DNA of 64,000 bases from Clostridioides sp. ES-S-0054-01 (GCA_021561035.1 CP067346.1:1829001-1893000); one strand, 5' to 3'; positions 40,671 to 50,129 are shown, counted from the first letter of the stretch. The notes: generated by a model not told the origin, from the letters alone. Translations and numbers: made by a program.

Positions 40671-41627
40671 ATGTATATACTGAATTTAAATACAAGAGAT
40701 ATTATTGAAGATTTTAGAGATAAATTTTATATAGCAGAAAATTCTTATCTCATATTAAGTGCTCCAAAAAATTTAAAATTGCTTAAGGAAATCCTGGATA
40801 TAGATGAAATAACTTTTAATGATTGTCTTAAATTTGATGAAATAACCAAACTTGATTTATTTGATAATTATGATTTTTTGAGCTTAAATACATTTGAATT
40901 AAGAGAAGGAGAAGCTGTTATAGAAGAAGTAAACATGTATTTATCAGATAATTTTATATTGGTTGTAGTTAATGAAGAGCACTTTTTATTTGAATTTGTA
41001 AAAAATATTATTTTGAAGAATTCTCAACTTGAAAAAAATCCAGTTATCAATCTATTTAAGATAAACTATTTGATTTTTAGAGAAGTTATAAAAAATGGTT
41101 TTGAGTCTTTGGAAAAGGTAGAAGAGTTAATTCTTCAAATAGAAGATGAGATGATGGACAAGATTGACAAAAAACATGTATCTAGAATAAGTGATGTAAG
41201 AGGATTAACAAGGACTATAGTTAAGAATACCAGACCCCTTTTGTATATTGGAGATAGAATAGTCAAAGAGAATATAAGGTATTTAAAATATTCAAATGTG
41301 AAAAAGTACAATTTAGAAACTTTTCAAGGTATAGATTTTGGAATTGACAAATTATACAATTTCGCATTATCGACACGAGAGTTAGCAGATAAACTATTAG
41401 ATATTTATTCTTCTAGAGTAGGTGAAAAAACAAATCACTTAATTACAAAATTAACCTTATTAACAGCTATATCGGCACCACTTACAATTATAACTGGTAT
41501 ATATGGAATGAACTTTAGATATATGCCAGAGTTAAATTGGATTTATGGATATCCAGCAACTTTATTTTTTATGTTATGTATAATTTTTGTTGGAATCATA
41601 ATATTTAAAATAAAAAAATTATTGTAA
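40671..41627 (+). CDS. corA: CorA family magnesium/cobalt transporter
   Basis: 318 residues. A large N-terminal cytosolic domain leads to two C-terminal membrane helices (about 260-280 and 293-313) with the YGMNF motif between them, the signature of CorA channels. ISAPLTIITGIYGMNF is the pore helix end. It lacks the usual acidic segment after GMN in a strict MPEL form but has YMPEL. I chose ATG 40671, seven bases after GGAG; the frame also extends upstream. Confidence 0.85.
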   Translation: MYILNLNTRDIIEDFRDKFYIAENSYLILSAPKNLKLLKEILDIDEITFNDCLKFDEITKLDLFDNYDFLSLNTFELREGEAVIEEVNMYLSDNFILVVVNEEHFLFEFVKNIILKNSQLEKNPVINLFKINYLIFREVIKNGFESLEKVEELILQIEDEMMDKIDKKHVSRISDVRGLTRTIVKNTRPLLYIGDRIVKENIRYLKYSNVKKYNLETFQGIDFGIDKLYNFALSTRELADKLLDIYSSRVGEKTNHLITKLTLLTAISAPLTIITGIYGMNFRYMPELNWIYGYPATLFFMLCIIFVGIIIFKIKKLL

Positions 41628-41728
41628 ATTACAGATTATTTTTAATTGATTTTATAAAAATACATCAATTGAGAAACTAATTTAAGTAAATAAAAAATAT
41701 TTTAAATTGAAAATATTTATAGAAAATA

Positions 41729-41756
41729 TTGACAATTATATTTTCTTTGCTATAAT
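41729..41756 (+). promoter_or_regulatory. Promoter of the aromatic amino acid operon
   Basis: TTGACA at 41729-41734, a 16-bp spacer and TATAAT at 41751-41756: consensus hexamers, so strong basal initiation is expected, with control left to the leader. Predicted start near 41763, about 40 bases before the leader peptide. Confidence 0.8.
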
Positions 41757-41801
41757 TATTAAACAAGAAGAGCAATAATTATAAAAATGGAGGATAATAC
41801 T

Positions 41802-41957
41802 ATGAAAGGAATATTAAAAGAACTAACAGCAAAACTTTATAGCTTTTTTTACTTTATGTTCTGGGGCTTTTATTTTAGCGCTGGCTATTTCTTTTACAAA
41901 GATACATGTAATTTCTTTCTGGTGAGGCCTTGTTTTAATGACTTTGAGCATAAGTAA
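41802..41957 (+). CDS. Phe/Tyr-rich leader peptide of the aro operon
   Basis: A 51-codon frame starting eight bases after GGAGG and ending at TAA 41955-41957. It reads MKGILKELTAKLYSFFYFMF at the start, then WGFYFSAGYFFYKDTCNFFL and a short polar end. Twelve residues are Phe, five Tyr and one Trp, concentrated in codons 13-39. It lies between a consensus promoter and an intrinsic terminator that precedes aroF. The amino acids it is rich in are the products of this operon. The arrangement is that of attenuator leader peptides such as PheL: stalling at Phe or Tyr codons would allow an antiterminator. CUGGUGAG at 41919-41926, right after Phe38-Phe39, can pair with CUCAUUGG at 42025-42032 in the terminator. 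No T-box motif is present. Function is inferred from sequence only. Confidence 0.75.
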   Translation: MKGILKELTAKLYSFFYFMFWGFYFSAGYFFYKDTCNFFLVRPCFNDFEHK

Positions 41958-42018
41958 ATTTTATAAAAATAATTATTTTATATATTTATGTAAGATTTAA
42001 TGCTTGATAGATTATCTT

Positions 42019-42047
42019 AGAGAACTCATTGGTGAGTTCTCTTTTTT
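42019..42047 (+). terminator. Attenuator terminator in the aro operon leader
   Basis: AGAGAACTCA at 42019-42028 pairs perfectly with TGAGTTCTCT at 42033-42042 over a TTGG loop, followed by six T. It lies 40 bases before aroF, so it must be bypassed for operon expression. Confidence 0.85.
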
Positions 42048-42086
42048 ATTTTAAATATAAAATTATAATACTAGGAGGTAGTAAAA

Positions 42087-43100
42087 ATGATAGTAGTACT
42101 AAAAGTAGGAGCAGATAAAAATGAGATTAGGAAGTTAATAGAAGCTATTGGCAGAGAAGGAGTAGAAGTTAATCCCATAGATGGTACAGAATTAACTGTT
42201 TTAGGTTTAGTTGGGGATACTAGTAAAATAGATGCCAAAAGAATAGAAGCAAATAAGATAGTTGAAAAAGTTATGCATGTAGTAGAACCTTTTAAAAAGG
42301 CAAATAGAAAGTTTCATCCAGAACCTTCAATCATAAACGTAAATGGTATGGAGATTGGGTCAAAAAAAATCGCTATGATAGCTGGACCTTGTTCTGTTGA
42401 AACAGAAGAACAAATAGTATCTATAGCTGAGGATGTAAAAAAATCAGGTGCAGGATTTTTGAGAGGAGGAGCATTTAAGCCAAGAACATCACCATACGCT
42501 TTTCAAGGATTAAGATATGATGGATTGGACTTATTAAAGAAAGCAAAAGAGAAAACGGGTCTTCCTATAGTTACAGAAATAATGTCAACACAAGATATAG
42601 ATATATTTGAAGAAAATGTGGATGTAATTCAAGTTGGAGCTAGAAACATGCAAAACTTCGATTTGTTAAAAGAATTAGGAAAAATAAATAAAACAATACT
42701 TTTAAAAAGAGGATTATCTGCTACAATTGAAGAGTGGTTAATGTCAGCAGAGTATATAATGGCTGGAGGAAATGAAAATGTAGTTCTTTGTGAAAGAGGT
42801 ATAAGAACTTTTGAAACATATACTAGAAATACTTTAGATTTGAGTGCAATTTTAGCTGTAAAGAAACTTAGTCATTTACCAGTTATAGTTGACCCAAGTC
42901 ATGCCGCAGGAAAATCATGGATGGTTGATTCTCTATCTAAGGCAGCAATTGCAGTTGGAGCAGATGGTCTTATAATAGAAGTTCATAATGACCCAGCACA
43001 TGCACTTTGTGATGGTAAACAATCAATTAAACCAAACGAATATGATGAATTAATAAGTGAATTAAAAACTATCGCATCAGCGGTTGGAAGAGAAATATAA
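42087..43100 (+). CDS. aroF: 3-deoxy-7-phosphoheptulonate synthase (DAHP synthase)
   Basis: 337 residues. First step of the shikimate pathway, joining phosphoenolpyruvate and erythrose-4-phosphate. The N-terminal 90 residues form the ferredoxin-like regulatory domain (MIVVLKVGADKNEIRKLIEA) found in type I-beta enzymes; the barrel follows with MIAGPCSVETEEQI, GGAFKPRTSPYAFQG and VDPSHAAGKSWMV. The N-terminal domain in such enzymes mediates feedback inhibition. AGGAGGT precedes the ATG. First enzyme of the eight-gene operon. Confidence 0.95.
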   Translation: MIVVLKVGADKNEIRKLIEAIGREGVEVNPIDGTELTVLGLVGDTSKIDAKRIEANKIVEKVMHVVEPFKKANRKFHPEPSIINVNGMEIGSKKIAMIAGPCSVETEEQIVSIAEDVKKSGAGFLRGGAFKPRTSPYAFQGLRYDGLDLLKKAKEKTGLPIVTEIMSTQDIDIFEENVDVIQVGARNMQNFDLLKELGKINKTILLKRGLSATIEEWLMSAEYIMAGGNENVVLCERGIRTFETYTRNTLDLSAILAVKKLSHLPVIVDPSHAAGKSWMVDSLSKAAIAVGADGLIIEVHNDPAHALCDGKQSIKPNEYDELISELKTIASAVGREI

Positions 43101-43121
43101 TCTATAAAAGGATGGTTAAAG

Positions 43122-44186
43122 GTGGAAAAAAAATTATTAGTAAATTTAAAAGAGAATAGCTACAATATATTTATTAAAAAAAATATACTAGAAAATATAG
43201 GAGAAGAAATAAAAAAAATATATTCTGGGAATAAAATTTTTATTGTAACTGACGAAAATGTATCAAAATTATATTTAAATGAAGTGAGAAGTAATTTGAG
43301 TGAATCTGGATTTGAAATTAAATCTATAGTATTAAAATCAGGTGAAGAAACAAAGTCATTTAACACTCTTCCTAAAATATACGATAGTCTACTTGACTTT
43401 AAGTTAACTAGAAAAGATTTGATTATTACTTTAGGCGGAGGGGTAATAGGTGATTTAGGTGGATTTTCAGCAGCAACTTTTTTGAGAGGTGTAAACTTTA
43501 TTCAAATTCCAACATCTCTATTAGCACAAGTTGATAGTTCTGTAGGTGGAAAGGTTGGAGTTGACCTTGAGAGGGGTAAAAACTTAGTGGGAAGCTTTTA
43601 TCAACCTAAAGCTGTATTTATTGACCCAAATGTATTATTATCACTTCCAGAAAAATTCTATAGAGATGGAATGGCAGAAGTTATAAAGTATGGATGTATA
43701 AGAGATAAAACTTTTTTTGATAAGCTTTTAAGTTTGAAAAATAGAGAAGAAGTAATGCAACATATAGAATACATTATACATAAATGTTGCCTTATTAAAA
43801 AAACTGTAGTTGAAGCTGATGAAAGAGATTTTGGAGATAGAATGCTTCTAAACTTTGGTCATACATTAGGTCATGCTATTGAGAAACACTACAATTTTAC
43901 GGGATACACTCATGGAGAAGCCGTTGGTATAGGAATGTATAAGATAACTTTGGAAAGTGAAAAGATAGGAGTTACAAAAAAAGGTACATCAGAACTTATA
44001 AAAACAATTTTAATGAACTATAATTTACCGTATGAGATTGAATTAAGTGATAGCAAATCTATAATAGATGCTATATCTCTTGATAAAAAAAATCTAGGTG
44101 ATACATTAAAAATAATACTTTTAAAGGATATTGGAGAGAGTATTATATATAATACTACTTCTAAATTTTTTCAGGAGGTAAAATAA
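43122..44186 (+). CDS. aroB: 3-dehydroquinate synthase
   Basis: 354 residues. Cyclises DAHP to 3-dehydroquinate with NAD and a divalent metal. GGGVIGDLGGFSAATFLRG and PTSLLAQVDSSVGGKVGVD are the signature segments; GHTLGHAIE and the YTHGEAVGIG stretch carry metal-binding His residues. GTG start 21 bases after aroF. Its TAA shares one base with the ATG of aroA. Confidence 0.95.
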   Translation: MEKKLLVNLKENSYNIFIKKNILENIGEEIKKIYSGNKIFIVTDENVSKLYLNEVRSNLSESGFEIKSIVLKSGEETKSFNTLPKIYDSLLDFKLTRKDLIITLGGGVIGDLGGFSAATFLRGVNFIQIPTSLLAQVDSSVGGKVGVDLERGKNLVGSFYQPKAVFIDPNVLLSLPEKFYRDGMAEVIKYGCIRDKTFFDKLLSLKNREEVMQHIEYIIHKCCLIKKTVVEADERDFGDRMLLNFGHTLGHAIEKHYNFTGYTHGEAVGIGMYKITLESEKIGVTKKGTSELIKTILMNYNLPYEIELSDSKSIIDAISLDKKNLGDTLKIILLKDIGESIIYNTTSKFFQEVK

Positions 44187-45499
44187 TGGGAAGTCTAAAA
44201 ATATATCCAAGTAAATTATCTGGAGAGGTAAAAATTCCACCATCAAAGAGTATGGCACATAGGGCAGTTATTTGTGCATCTTTAAGCAATGGAAAAAGTA
44301 GAATTTCTAATATTGATTTTTCTGATGATATTATAGCGACTATAAGAGCTATGACATCATTAGGAGCTATTATAGAAAGAAAAGAAGATTTTTTAGAAGT
44401 TTCAGGAATTTTTTCTGAAGAAGGCATTTTAAATAGAGATAATCAGTTGAATCAGCCTAAATTAACAATAGATTGTAATGAATCCGGCTCTACTTTGAGA
44501 TTTTTAGTACCTATATCTTTAGCATTTGATGGTGTAAAAAGATTTATAGGTAGAGGTAATCTTGGAAAAAGACCACTTGATACTTATTATGAAATATTCG
44601 ATAGACAGAATATAGAATATAGCTATAAAGAAAATCAATTGGATTTGATTGTATCAGGAAAAATTAAGCCAGATGAATTTAGAGTAAAAGGAAATATAAG
44701 TTCGCAGTTTATAACAGGTTTATTATTTATATTACCTACACTAGAGACTGATTCAAAGATAATAATTACAACTGAGTTGGAATCTAAAGGATATTTGGAT
44801 TTGACTATTTCAACTATGAAAGATTTTGGAGTAGAAATTATAAATAATGACTATAAAGAATTTATTATAAAAGGAAATCAAATCTATAAAGCAAGAGATT
44901 ATAAAGTGGAAGGAGATTATTCTCAAGGAGCATTTTATTTATCGGCAGATGCTATAGGAGAAGATATTAGTATATTGGACCTTAGAGAAGATTCTCTTCA
45001 GGGAGATAGTGAAGTAATTGAGATTTTATCTAGGATGGGTATGGAAATATTAAGAGAAGATAACAAAATCAAAGGAATTGCAAATTGTTTAAATAGTACT
45101 TTGATAGATGCATCTCAATGTCCAGATATAATACCTGTATTATCTGTAGTAGCTGCTTTAAGTAGAGGAAAAACCACAATAATTAACGCTGGGAGACTTA
45201 GAATTAAAGAATGCGATAGACTTCATGCAATAAATGTTGAGTTAAGTAAACTTGGAGCAAATATAGAAGAGAAAGAAGATAGTTTGATAATCGAAGGAGT
45301 AAGTAAGTTAAATGGTGGAGTAGAGGTGTGGAGTCACAAAGACCACAGAATTGCTATGACACTTGCAATTGCCTCTTGTAGATGTGATAAACCAATAATA
45401 TTAAAAGATTTTGAGTGTGTATCAAAGTCTTATCCACATTTTTTTAAAGACTTTGAGATGCTAGGAGGACGAATTGATGAGTGGAATATGGGGAAATAA
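44186..45499 (+). CDS. aroA: 5-enolpyruvylshikimate-3-phosphate synthase
   Basis: 437 residues. Transfers enolpyruvyl from phosphoenolpyruvate to shikimate-3-phosphate. PSKSMAHRAVICASLSNGKS holds the conserved Lys and Arg, DCNESGSTLRFLVP the second, GRGNLGKRPLDTY is a variant of the phosphoenolpyruvate-binding GNAGTAMRP-type loop region, and KECDRLHAI and KDHRIAM complete the site. Start overlaps the aroB stop by one base; the end overlaps aroC by 23 bases. Confidence 0.95.
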   Translation: MGSLKIYPSKLSGEVKIPPSKSMAHRAVICASLSNGKSRISNIDFSDDIIATIRAMTSLGAIIERKEDFLEVSGIFSEEGILNRDNQLNQPKLTIDCNESGSTLRFLVPISLAFDGVKRFIGRGNLGKRPLDTYYEIFDRQNIEYSYKENQLDLIVSGKIKPDEFRVKGNISSQFITGLLFILPTLETDSKIIITTELESKGYLDLTISTMKDFGVEIINNDYKEFIIKGNQIYKARDYKVEGDYSQGAFYLSADAIGEDISILDLREDSLQGDSEVIEILSRMGMEILREDNKIKGIANCLNSTLIDASQCPDIIPVLSVVAALSRGKTTIINAGRLRIKECDRLHAINVELSKLGANIEEKEDSLIIEGVSKLNGGVEVWSHKDHRIAMTLAIASCRCDKPIILKDFECVSKSYPHFFKDFEMLGGRIDEWNMGK

Positions 45500-46556
45500 T
45501 TTAAAAATATCCATTTTTGGAGAATCTCATGGAAATGCTATAGGTATAAATATAGATGGTCTTCCTTCAGGAATTGAACTTGACCTTGAGAAGATTGATA
45601 AAGAAATGAAGAGAAGAGCGCCTGGAAAAAATTCTATATCTACCTCAAGAAATGAAAGTGATATACCAGAAATTCTAAGTGGATATTTTAATGGAAGAAC
45701 TACAGGAACGCCATTATGTGCAATCATAAGAAATAGTGATACTCGCTCAAAAGATTACGGAGAGCTTAAAAATTTAATGAGACCAGGACATGCGGATTTC
45801 ACAGGACATGTGAGATATTCTGGATTTAATGACTACAGAGGAGGAGGTCATTTTTCAGGTAGGATAACAGCTCCATTGGTATTTTGTGGTGCTATATGTA
45901 AACAGATTTTATTGCAAAAAGGAATAGAGATAGGTGCACACATAAAAAAAATTAAAAATATAGAAGATATGAGTTTTGATTATGTAGGTATTACAAAACA
46001 ACAGTTATCAAATTTACAAACTTTAGAACTACCTTTACTCGATTTATCAAAGGAAGAGGCTATGAAAAATACTATTATAGATGCAAAAAATCAAGGAGAT
46101 TCAGTTGGTGGCATAGTTGAATGTGCGGTGGTAGGTGTTAATGTAGGAATTGGAAATCCATTTTTTGATTCTGTTGAATCTACTCTATCACATTTATTGT
46201 TTTCTGTTCCTTCTGTAAAAGGTGTAGAGTTTGGTTTAGGTTTTAAACTTACAGATATGTATGGTTCTCAAAGTAATGATGAAATGTATTATGAAGGGAT
46301 TCAAGTTAAGAGTAAAACAAATAATAATGGGGGAATCATTGGAGGTATTACAACTGGAATGCCAATAATTTTCAAAGTAGCAATAAAGCCAACACCATCA
46401 ATTAGTAGACAACAGAACACTGTTAATATAAAATACAAAAAAGATGATATTTTATCTATTAAAGGCAGACATGACCCTTGTATAGTTCAAAGGGCCATAC
46501 CTGTAATAGAAGCAGTAACGGCTATTGGAATTTTTGATTTGATGAAAGGACGATAA
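45477..46556 (+). CDS. aroC: Chorismate synthase
   Basis: 359 residues. Forms chorismate using reduced FMN. ISIFGESHGNAIGINIDGLP, RRAPGKNSISTSRNE, RPGHADFTG and FNDYRGGGHFSGR are all standard. GIIGGITTGMPI and GRHDPCIVQRA are present towards the end. I chose ATG 45477, eight bases after AGGAGG inside aroA, rather than the adjoining TTG. Confidence 0.95.
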   Translation: MSGIWGNNLKISIFGESHGNAIGINIDGLPSGIELDLEKIDKEMKRRAPGKNSISTSRNESDIPEILSGYFNGRTTGTPLCAIIRNSDTRSKDYGELKNLMRPGHADFTGHVRYSGFNDYRGGGHFSGRITAPLVFCGAICKQILLQKGIEIGAHIKKIKNIEDMSFDYVGITKQQLSNLQTLELPLLDLSKEEAMKNTIIDAKNQGDSVGGIVECAVVGVNVGIGNPFFDSVESTLSHLLFSVPSVKGVEFGLGFKLTDMYGSQSNDEMYYEGIQVKSKTNNNGGIIGGITTGMPIIFKVAIKPTPSISRQQNTVNIKYKKDDILSIKGRHDPCIVQRAIPVIEAVTAIGIFDLMKGR

Positions 46557-46558
46557 TA

Positions 46559-47755
46559 ATGGAGGATTTAACAAGATATAGACATGAAATTGATAATATA
46601 GATAAAGAGCTTATTCAATTATTTGAAAAGAGAATGAATACAGTTCTTGAAATTGCTAAACATAAAATGAAAAATAACACTGCTATACTTCAAAAAGATA
46701 GAGAAGAAAAAGTATTAAGTAGAGCTGTAGATAATTTAGATAATAAAGTATATTCACAAGAAACTATACAATTTTTTAATTCTATAATGGAAATTAGTAG
46801 AGGGTTACAAAAAAGATTAATGGGTAATGATAGTGAGCAGAAAATTGAATATAGTCTAGATTCATCAAATAAGAAATTTGATTTGTCAAATATAGATAAA
46901 TATAAGTCTTTGAAATGCGAATTAAATAAAAAAAATATCCTAGTAGGGTTTCCAGGTATATCAGGTTCATTTACAGAAGAAGCACTAAATAAATTCTTCA
47001 AAAAAACAATTTCAAAAAAACAATTTAAAGAATTCGAAGATGTTTTTATTGCTCTTAAAAATAAAGAAATAGACTATGGAATAATACCCATAGAAAATTC
47101 ATCCACAGGAGCTATTTCTGAAACTTATGACCTATTAAAAAACTACGGTTTTTATATAGTTGGAGAAGAATGCATAAAAATAGACCAGAATTTAATTGGG
47201 ATAAAAGGTACAAAACTTGAAGATATAAAAGAAATATATTCTCACCCACAAGGTATAGGACAAAGTAGTGAGTTTTTAAAACAAAATAGTACTTGGAAGC
47301 TAATACCATTTAATAATACAGCAACAAGTGCTGAACTTGTAAAAAAACTTCAAGATAAAACAAAAGCAGCAATTGCAAGCAAAAAAGCTGCAAGTATTTA
47401 TGGATTAGAAATAATAAGCCCTTGTATAAATGATATTACAAATAACTATACAAGGTTTGTGGTAATCAGTAATCAAATACACATTGAGGAAGAGTCAAAC
47501 AAGATGAGTGTAGTATTTTCTGTTGAACATGAAGCAGGAAGACTTTATAAAGTGCTTGGATACTTTGCGGAAAATAACATAAATATGACAAAAATAGAAT
47601 CAAGACCTATGAAGAACGCTTCATGGAGATATTTCTTTTATATAGATTTTGAGTGTTCTATATATAACCCTAAAGTATATGATTTATTAGAATTGATAAA
47701 GCATAATACAGCATATTTTAAATTTATGGGAGTATATAAAAATAAAACTGAATAA
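46559..47755 (+). CDS. pheA: Bifunctional chorismate mutase / prephenate dehydratase
   Basis: 398 residues. Domain 1 (about 1-90) is an AroQ-type chorismate mutase (RHEIDNIDKELIQLFEKRM). Domain 2 (about 120-295) is prephenate dehydratase (GFPGISGSFTEEAL, YGIIPIENSSTGAI, YTRFVVIS). Domain 3 (about 310-390) is an ACT regulatory domain (INMTKIESRPMKNASWRYFF) whose ESRP motif binds phenylalanine for feedback inhibition. It leads to phenylpyruvate. Starts two bases after aroC. Confidence 0.95.
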   Translation: MEDLTRYRHEIDNIDKELIQLFEKRMNTVLEIAKHKMKNNTAILQKDREEKVLSRAVDNLDNKVYSQETIQFFNSIMEISRGLQKRLMGNDSEQKIEYSLDSSNKKFDLSNIDKYKSLKCELNKKNILVGFPGISGSFTEEALNKFFKKTISKKQFKEFEDVFIALKNKEIDYGIIPIENSSTGAISETYDLLKNYGFYIVGEECIKIDQNLIGIKGTKLEDIKEIYSHPQGIGQSSEFLKQNSTWKLIPFNNTATSAELVKKLQDKTKAAIASKKAASIYGLEIISPCINDITNNYTRFVVISNQIHIEEESNKMSVVFSVEHEAGRLYKVLGYFAENNINMTKIESRPMKNASWRYFFYIDFECSIYNPKVYDLLELIKHNTAYFKFMGVYKNKTE

Positions 47756-47800
47756 ATAAGATAAATTTTTATTTAATTGTAGCTATTAGGAGGTGTAAAG

Positions 47801-48631
47801 ATGAATTTTTTTGGTCTAGTAGGTGAAAAACTTTCTCATAGTGTTTCACCTCAAATTCACAAGAGAATATTTGAGATACTAAATATTGAAAGTGCATATA
47901 AAAACTTTGAAATTTCAAAAGAAGATATATATAAGTTAGATGGTGCTATAAAATTATTGGGAATACAAGGAGTAAATGTTACCGTACCATATAAGGAGCG
48001 TATTATGAAGCATCTGGATTTTATATCATCAGAGGCAAAACGTATAGGAGCAGTTAATACAATTTTACTTAGAGAAAATATGTTATATGGTTACAATACA
48101 GATTACTTTGGTCTTGATAGTATGTTTAAAATGCTTAATATTGATGTTCTAGGAAAAGTAGCTGTTATATTAGGAACTGGTGGCGCTTCTAAAGCAGCTC
48201 TTACATATCTTCTTGATTCTGGCATAGAGAAGGTTTATGTTGCCACTAGAAAAAAGGATAATAAAAAATTATTAAATAGTAAAGCTATATTGATAGACTA
48301 TGAAGAACTTAAATGTATAACAGGTGATATAATATTAAATGCTACACCAGTAGGTATGTACCCTAATGTAGGAATTTCACCAGTGCCAAAATCTATTATA
48401 CAAAATTTTGATACATTAATAGATTTGATTTACAATCCTGGAGAAACAGAGTTTTTAAGGATTGGTAATAGTATAGGTAAAAAAACTTGTGATGGCTTGT
48501 ATATGTTGGTAGGGCAAGCAATAAAATCTCAGGAAATTTGGCAAGATACTAAAATAGATAATAGTATTTTAGATGTCATATATAATGAATTAAAATTAGA
48601 ATTTTTTAAGGGGAATTATTATGATAAATAA
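47801..48631 (+). CDS. aroE: Shikimate dehydrogenase
   Basis: 276 residues. Reduces 3-dehydroshikimate with NADPH. GLVGEKLSHSVSPQIH binds substrate, GVNVTVPYKE contains the catalytic Lys, GAVNTILL, YNTDYFG and ILGTGGASKAALTYL (nucleotide fold) follow. AGGAGGTG precedes the ATG. Eleven-base overlap with aroK. Confidence 0.95.
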   Translation: MNFFGLVGEKLSHSVSPQIHKRIFEILNIESAYKNFEISKEDIYKLDGAIKLLGIQGVNVTVPYKERIMKHLDFISSEAKRIGAVNTILLRENMLYGYNTDYFGLDSMFKMLNIDVLGKVAVILGTGGASKAALTYLLDSGIEKVYVATRKKDNKKLLNSKAILIDYEELKCITGDIILNATPVGMYPNVGISPVPKSIIQNFDTLIDLIYNPGETEFLRIGNSIGKKTCDGLYMLVGQAIKSQEIWQDTKIDNSILDVIYNELKLEFFKGNYYDK

Positions 48632-49154
48632 AACAAAACAAAAATTGATATTAATAGGTATGCCAGGTAGTGGAAAGACTACAATTGGTAAACTTTTGGC
48701 TCAAGAGTATAATTGTAGTTTTTGCGATATGGATGATTATATAAGTCAAATATCCCAAAAAAGCATAGCAGAATTGTTTACAAAAGGAGAAGATATTTTT
48801 AGAGATTATGAGACTCAAGCATGTAGGGAACTTTCTATAAGTGATAAAACAGTGATATCTACAGGTGGAGGTGTAATAAAAAAGGATATCAATATGGAGA
48901 TATTAAAAGAAACAGGTATAATAATTTTTATTGATAGACCTGTACAAAAGATTTTAGAAGATATAAATATTAATTCAAGACCCTTATTAAAAAACGGAAA
49001 AGATAGATTGCATAATCTTTATAATGAGAGAATAAATCTTTATAAAAAATTCTCAGATATAGAAATTTTAAATGATAAATCATTAAATAATGCTGTATAT
49101 AATATTACAAATATAATCAGTGAAAATTTTAAGTTTGAATTTAAAGAAAAATAA
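48621..49154 (+). CDS. aroK: Shikimate kinase
   Basis: 177 residues. Phosphorylates shikimate. IGMPGSGKTTIGKLLA is the P-loop, MDDYI the substrate-binding Asp pair region, FRDYE the conserved Arg, STGGGV the Walker B-like glycine loop. Its start lies within the end of aroE behind AAGGGGAATT. Confidence 0.94.
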   Translation: MINKTKQKLILIGMPGSGKTTIGKLLAQEYNCSFCDMDDYISQISQKSIAELFTKGEDIFRDYETQACRELSISDKTVISTGGGVIKKDINMEILKETGIIIFIDRPVQKILEDININSRPLLKNGKDRLHNLYNERINLYKKFSDIEILNDKSLNNAVYNITNIISENFKFEFKEK

Positions 49155-49174
49155 TCTAGGGGGAAGTAAGAATA

Positions 49175-50014
49175 ATGAATATTGTTATTGTAGGACTAGG
49201 AGTGATAGGAGGCTCTTTTGCCAAAGCATTAAAAAAAGCTGGATATGAAAATGTATTTGGGGTAGACGTAGATTTAGAAACTTTAAAGAAAGCAGAAAAA
49301 GCAAGAATCATAAAAAAAGGATGTACTACAGGTGAAGAGTTATTTAAAAAAGCTGATTTAATTATATTATCTATATATCCTAGATTAGTTGTAGATTTTT
49401 TGAATAATAATAAAAGCTTTTTTAAAAAAGGAACTATAATTACTGATACTACAGGAATAAAAGAAACACTTATCAATGATGTATTGCAAATTATTCCAGA
49501 TGATATAGATTTTATATTTGGTCATCCTATGGCAGGTAGGGAAAAAAAGGGAATTGATTTTGCAAGTGAACAGGTTTTTAATGGTGCAAATTACATAATT
49601 ACTCCAACTGGCAGAAATAACGTAAAGAATTTAGAATTAGTTGAAAATTTAGTTTTAGAGATAGGATTCAAAAGAGTAAAAAAGCTAACTTCACAAAAGC
49701 ATGATGAGATTATAGCTTTTACATCTCAGCTACCTCATGTTATGGCAGTTGCTCTTATAAATAGTGATGAAGAAGGTAGAGATACAGGTAAATTTATTGG
49801 AGATAGCTATAGAGACTTAACTAGAATTGCAAATATGAATGAAGATTTATGGAGTGAACTTTTTTTAGGAAATAGAGATAATTTACTAAAAGTTATAGAA
49901 AATTTTGAATCAGAAATAAACTTAGTAAAAGATGCTATCTTCAATGATGATAAAAATAAATTGATAGAATATTTTAAAAAATCATCAATAAGAAGAGAGG
50001 CTTTAGAAAAATAA
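49175..50014 (+). CDS. tyrA: Prephenate dehydrogenase
   Basis: 279 residues. Oxidises prephenate to 4-hydroxyphenylpyruvate for tyrosine synthesis. IVGLGVIGGSFAKALKKAGY is the NAD fold, GHPMAGREKKGIDFA the substrate-binding loop with the catalytic His, and SQLPHVMAVALI the conserved helix. No ACT domain and no fused chorismate mutase, so it depends on the mutase domain of PheA. Last gene of the operon; a large hairpin follows. Confidence 0.93.
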   Translation: MNIVIVGLGVIGGSFAKALKKAGYENVFGVDVDLETLKKAEKARIIKKGCTTGEELFKKADLIILSIYPRLVVDFLNNNKSFFKKGTIITDTTGIKETLINDVLQIIPDDIDFIFGHPMAGREKKGIDFASEQVFNGANYIITPTGRNNVKNLELVENLVLEIGFKRVKKLTSQKHDEIIAFTSQLPHVMAVALINSDEEGRDTGKFIGDSYRDLTRIANMNEDLWSELFLGNRDNLLKVIENFESEINLVKDAIFNDDKNKLIEYFKKSSIRREALEK

Positions 50015-50041
50015 AAATGAATATTTAAGCTATATATAGAT

Positions 50042-50129
50042 GGGTATAAATATAAGCGATAGTATATTTAATTATATTAGTAACTATAGATTCAATATAA
50101 TTAAATATGCTATTGATATATTTGTACCC
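50042..50129 (+). terminator. Large hairpin ending the aro operon
   Basis: Arms 50042-50078 and 50094-50129 are complementary over about 33 of 37 positions; the outer ends are GGGTA and TACCC (with one insertion), the inner ends TTTAATTATATT and AATATAATTAAA. A long, mostly AT stem around a 15-base loop; AT-rich sequence follows. Confidence 0.65.

Noticed and set aside
41802-42047. T-box riboswitch upstream of aroF
   Set aside because: No AGGGTGGNACCGCG-like antiterminator or specifier-loop architecture is present; the leader instead contains a translated aromatic-rich frame.
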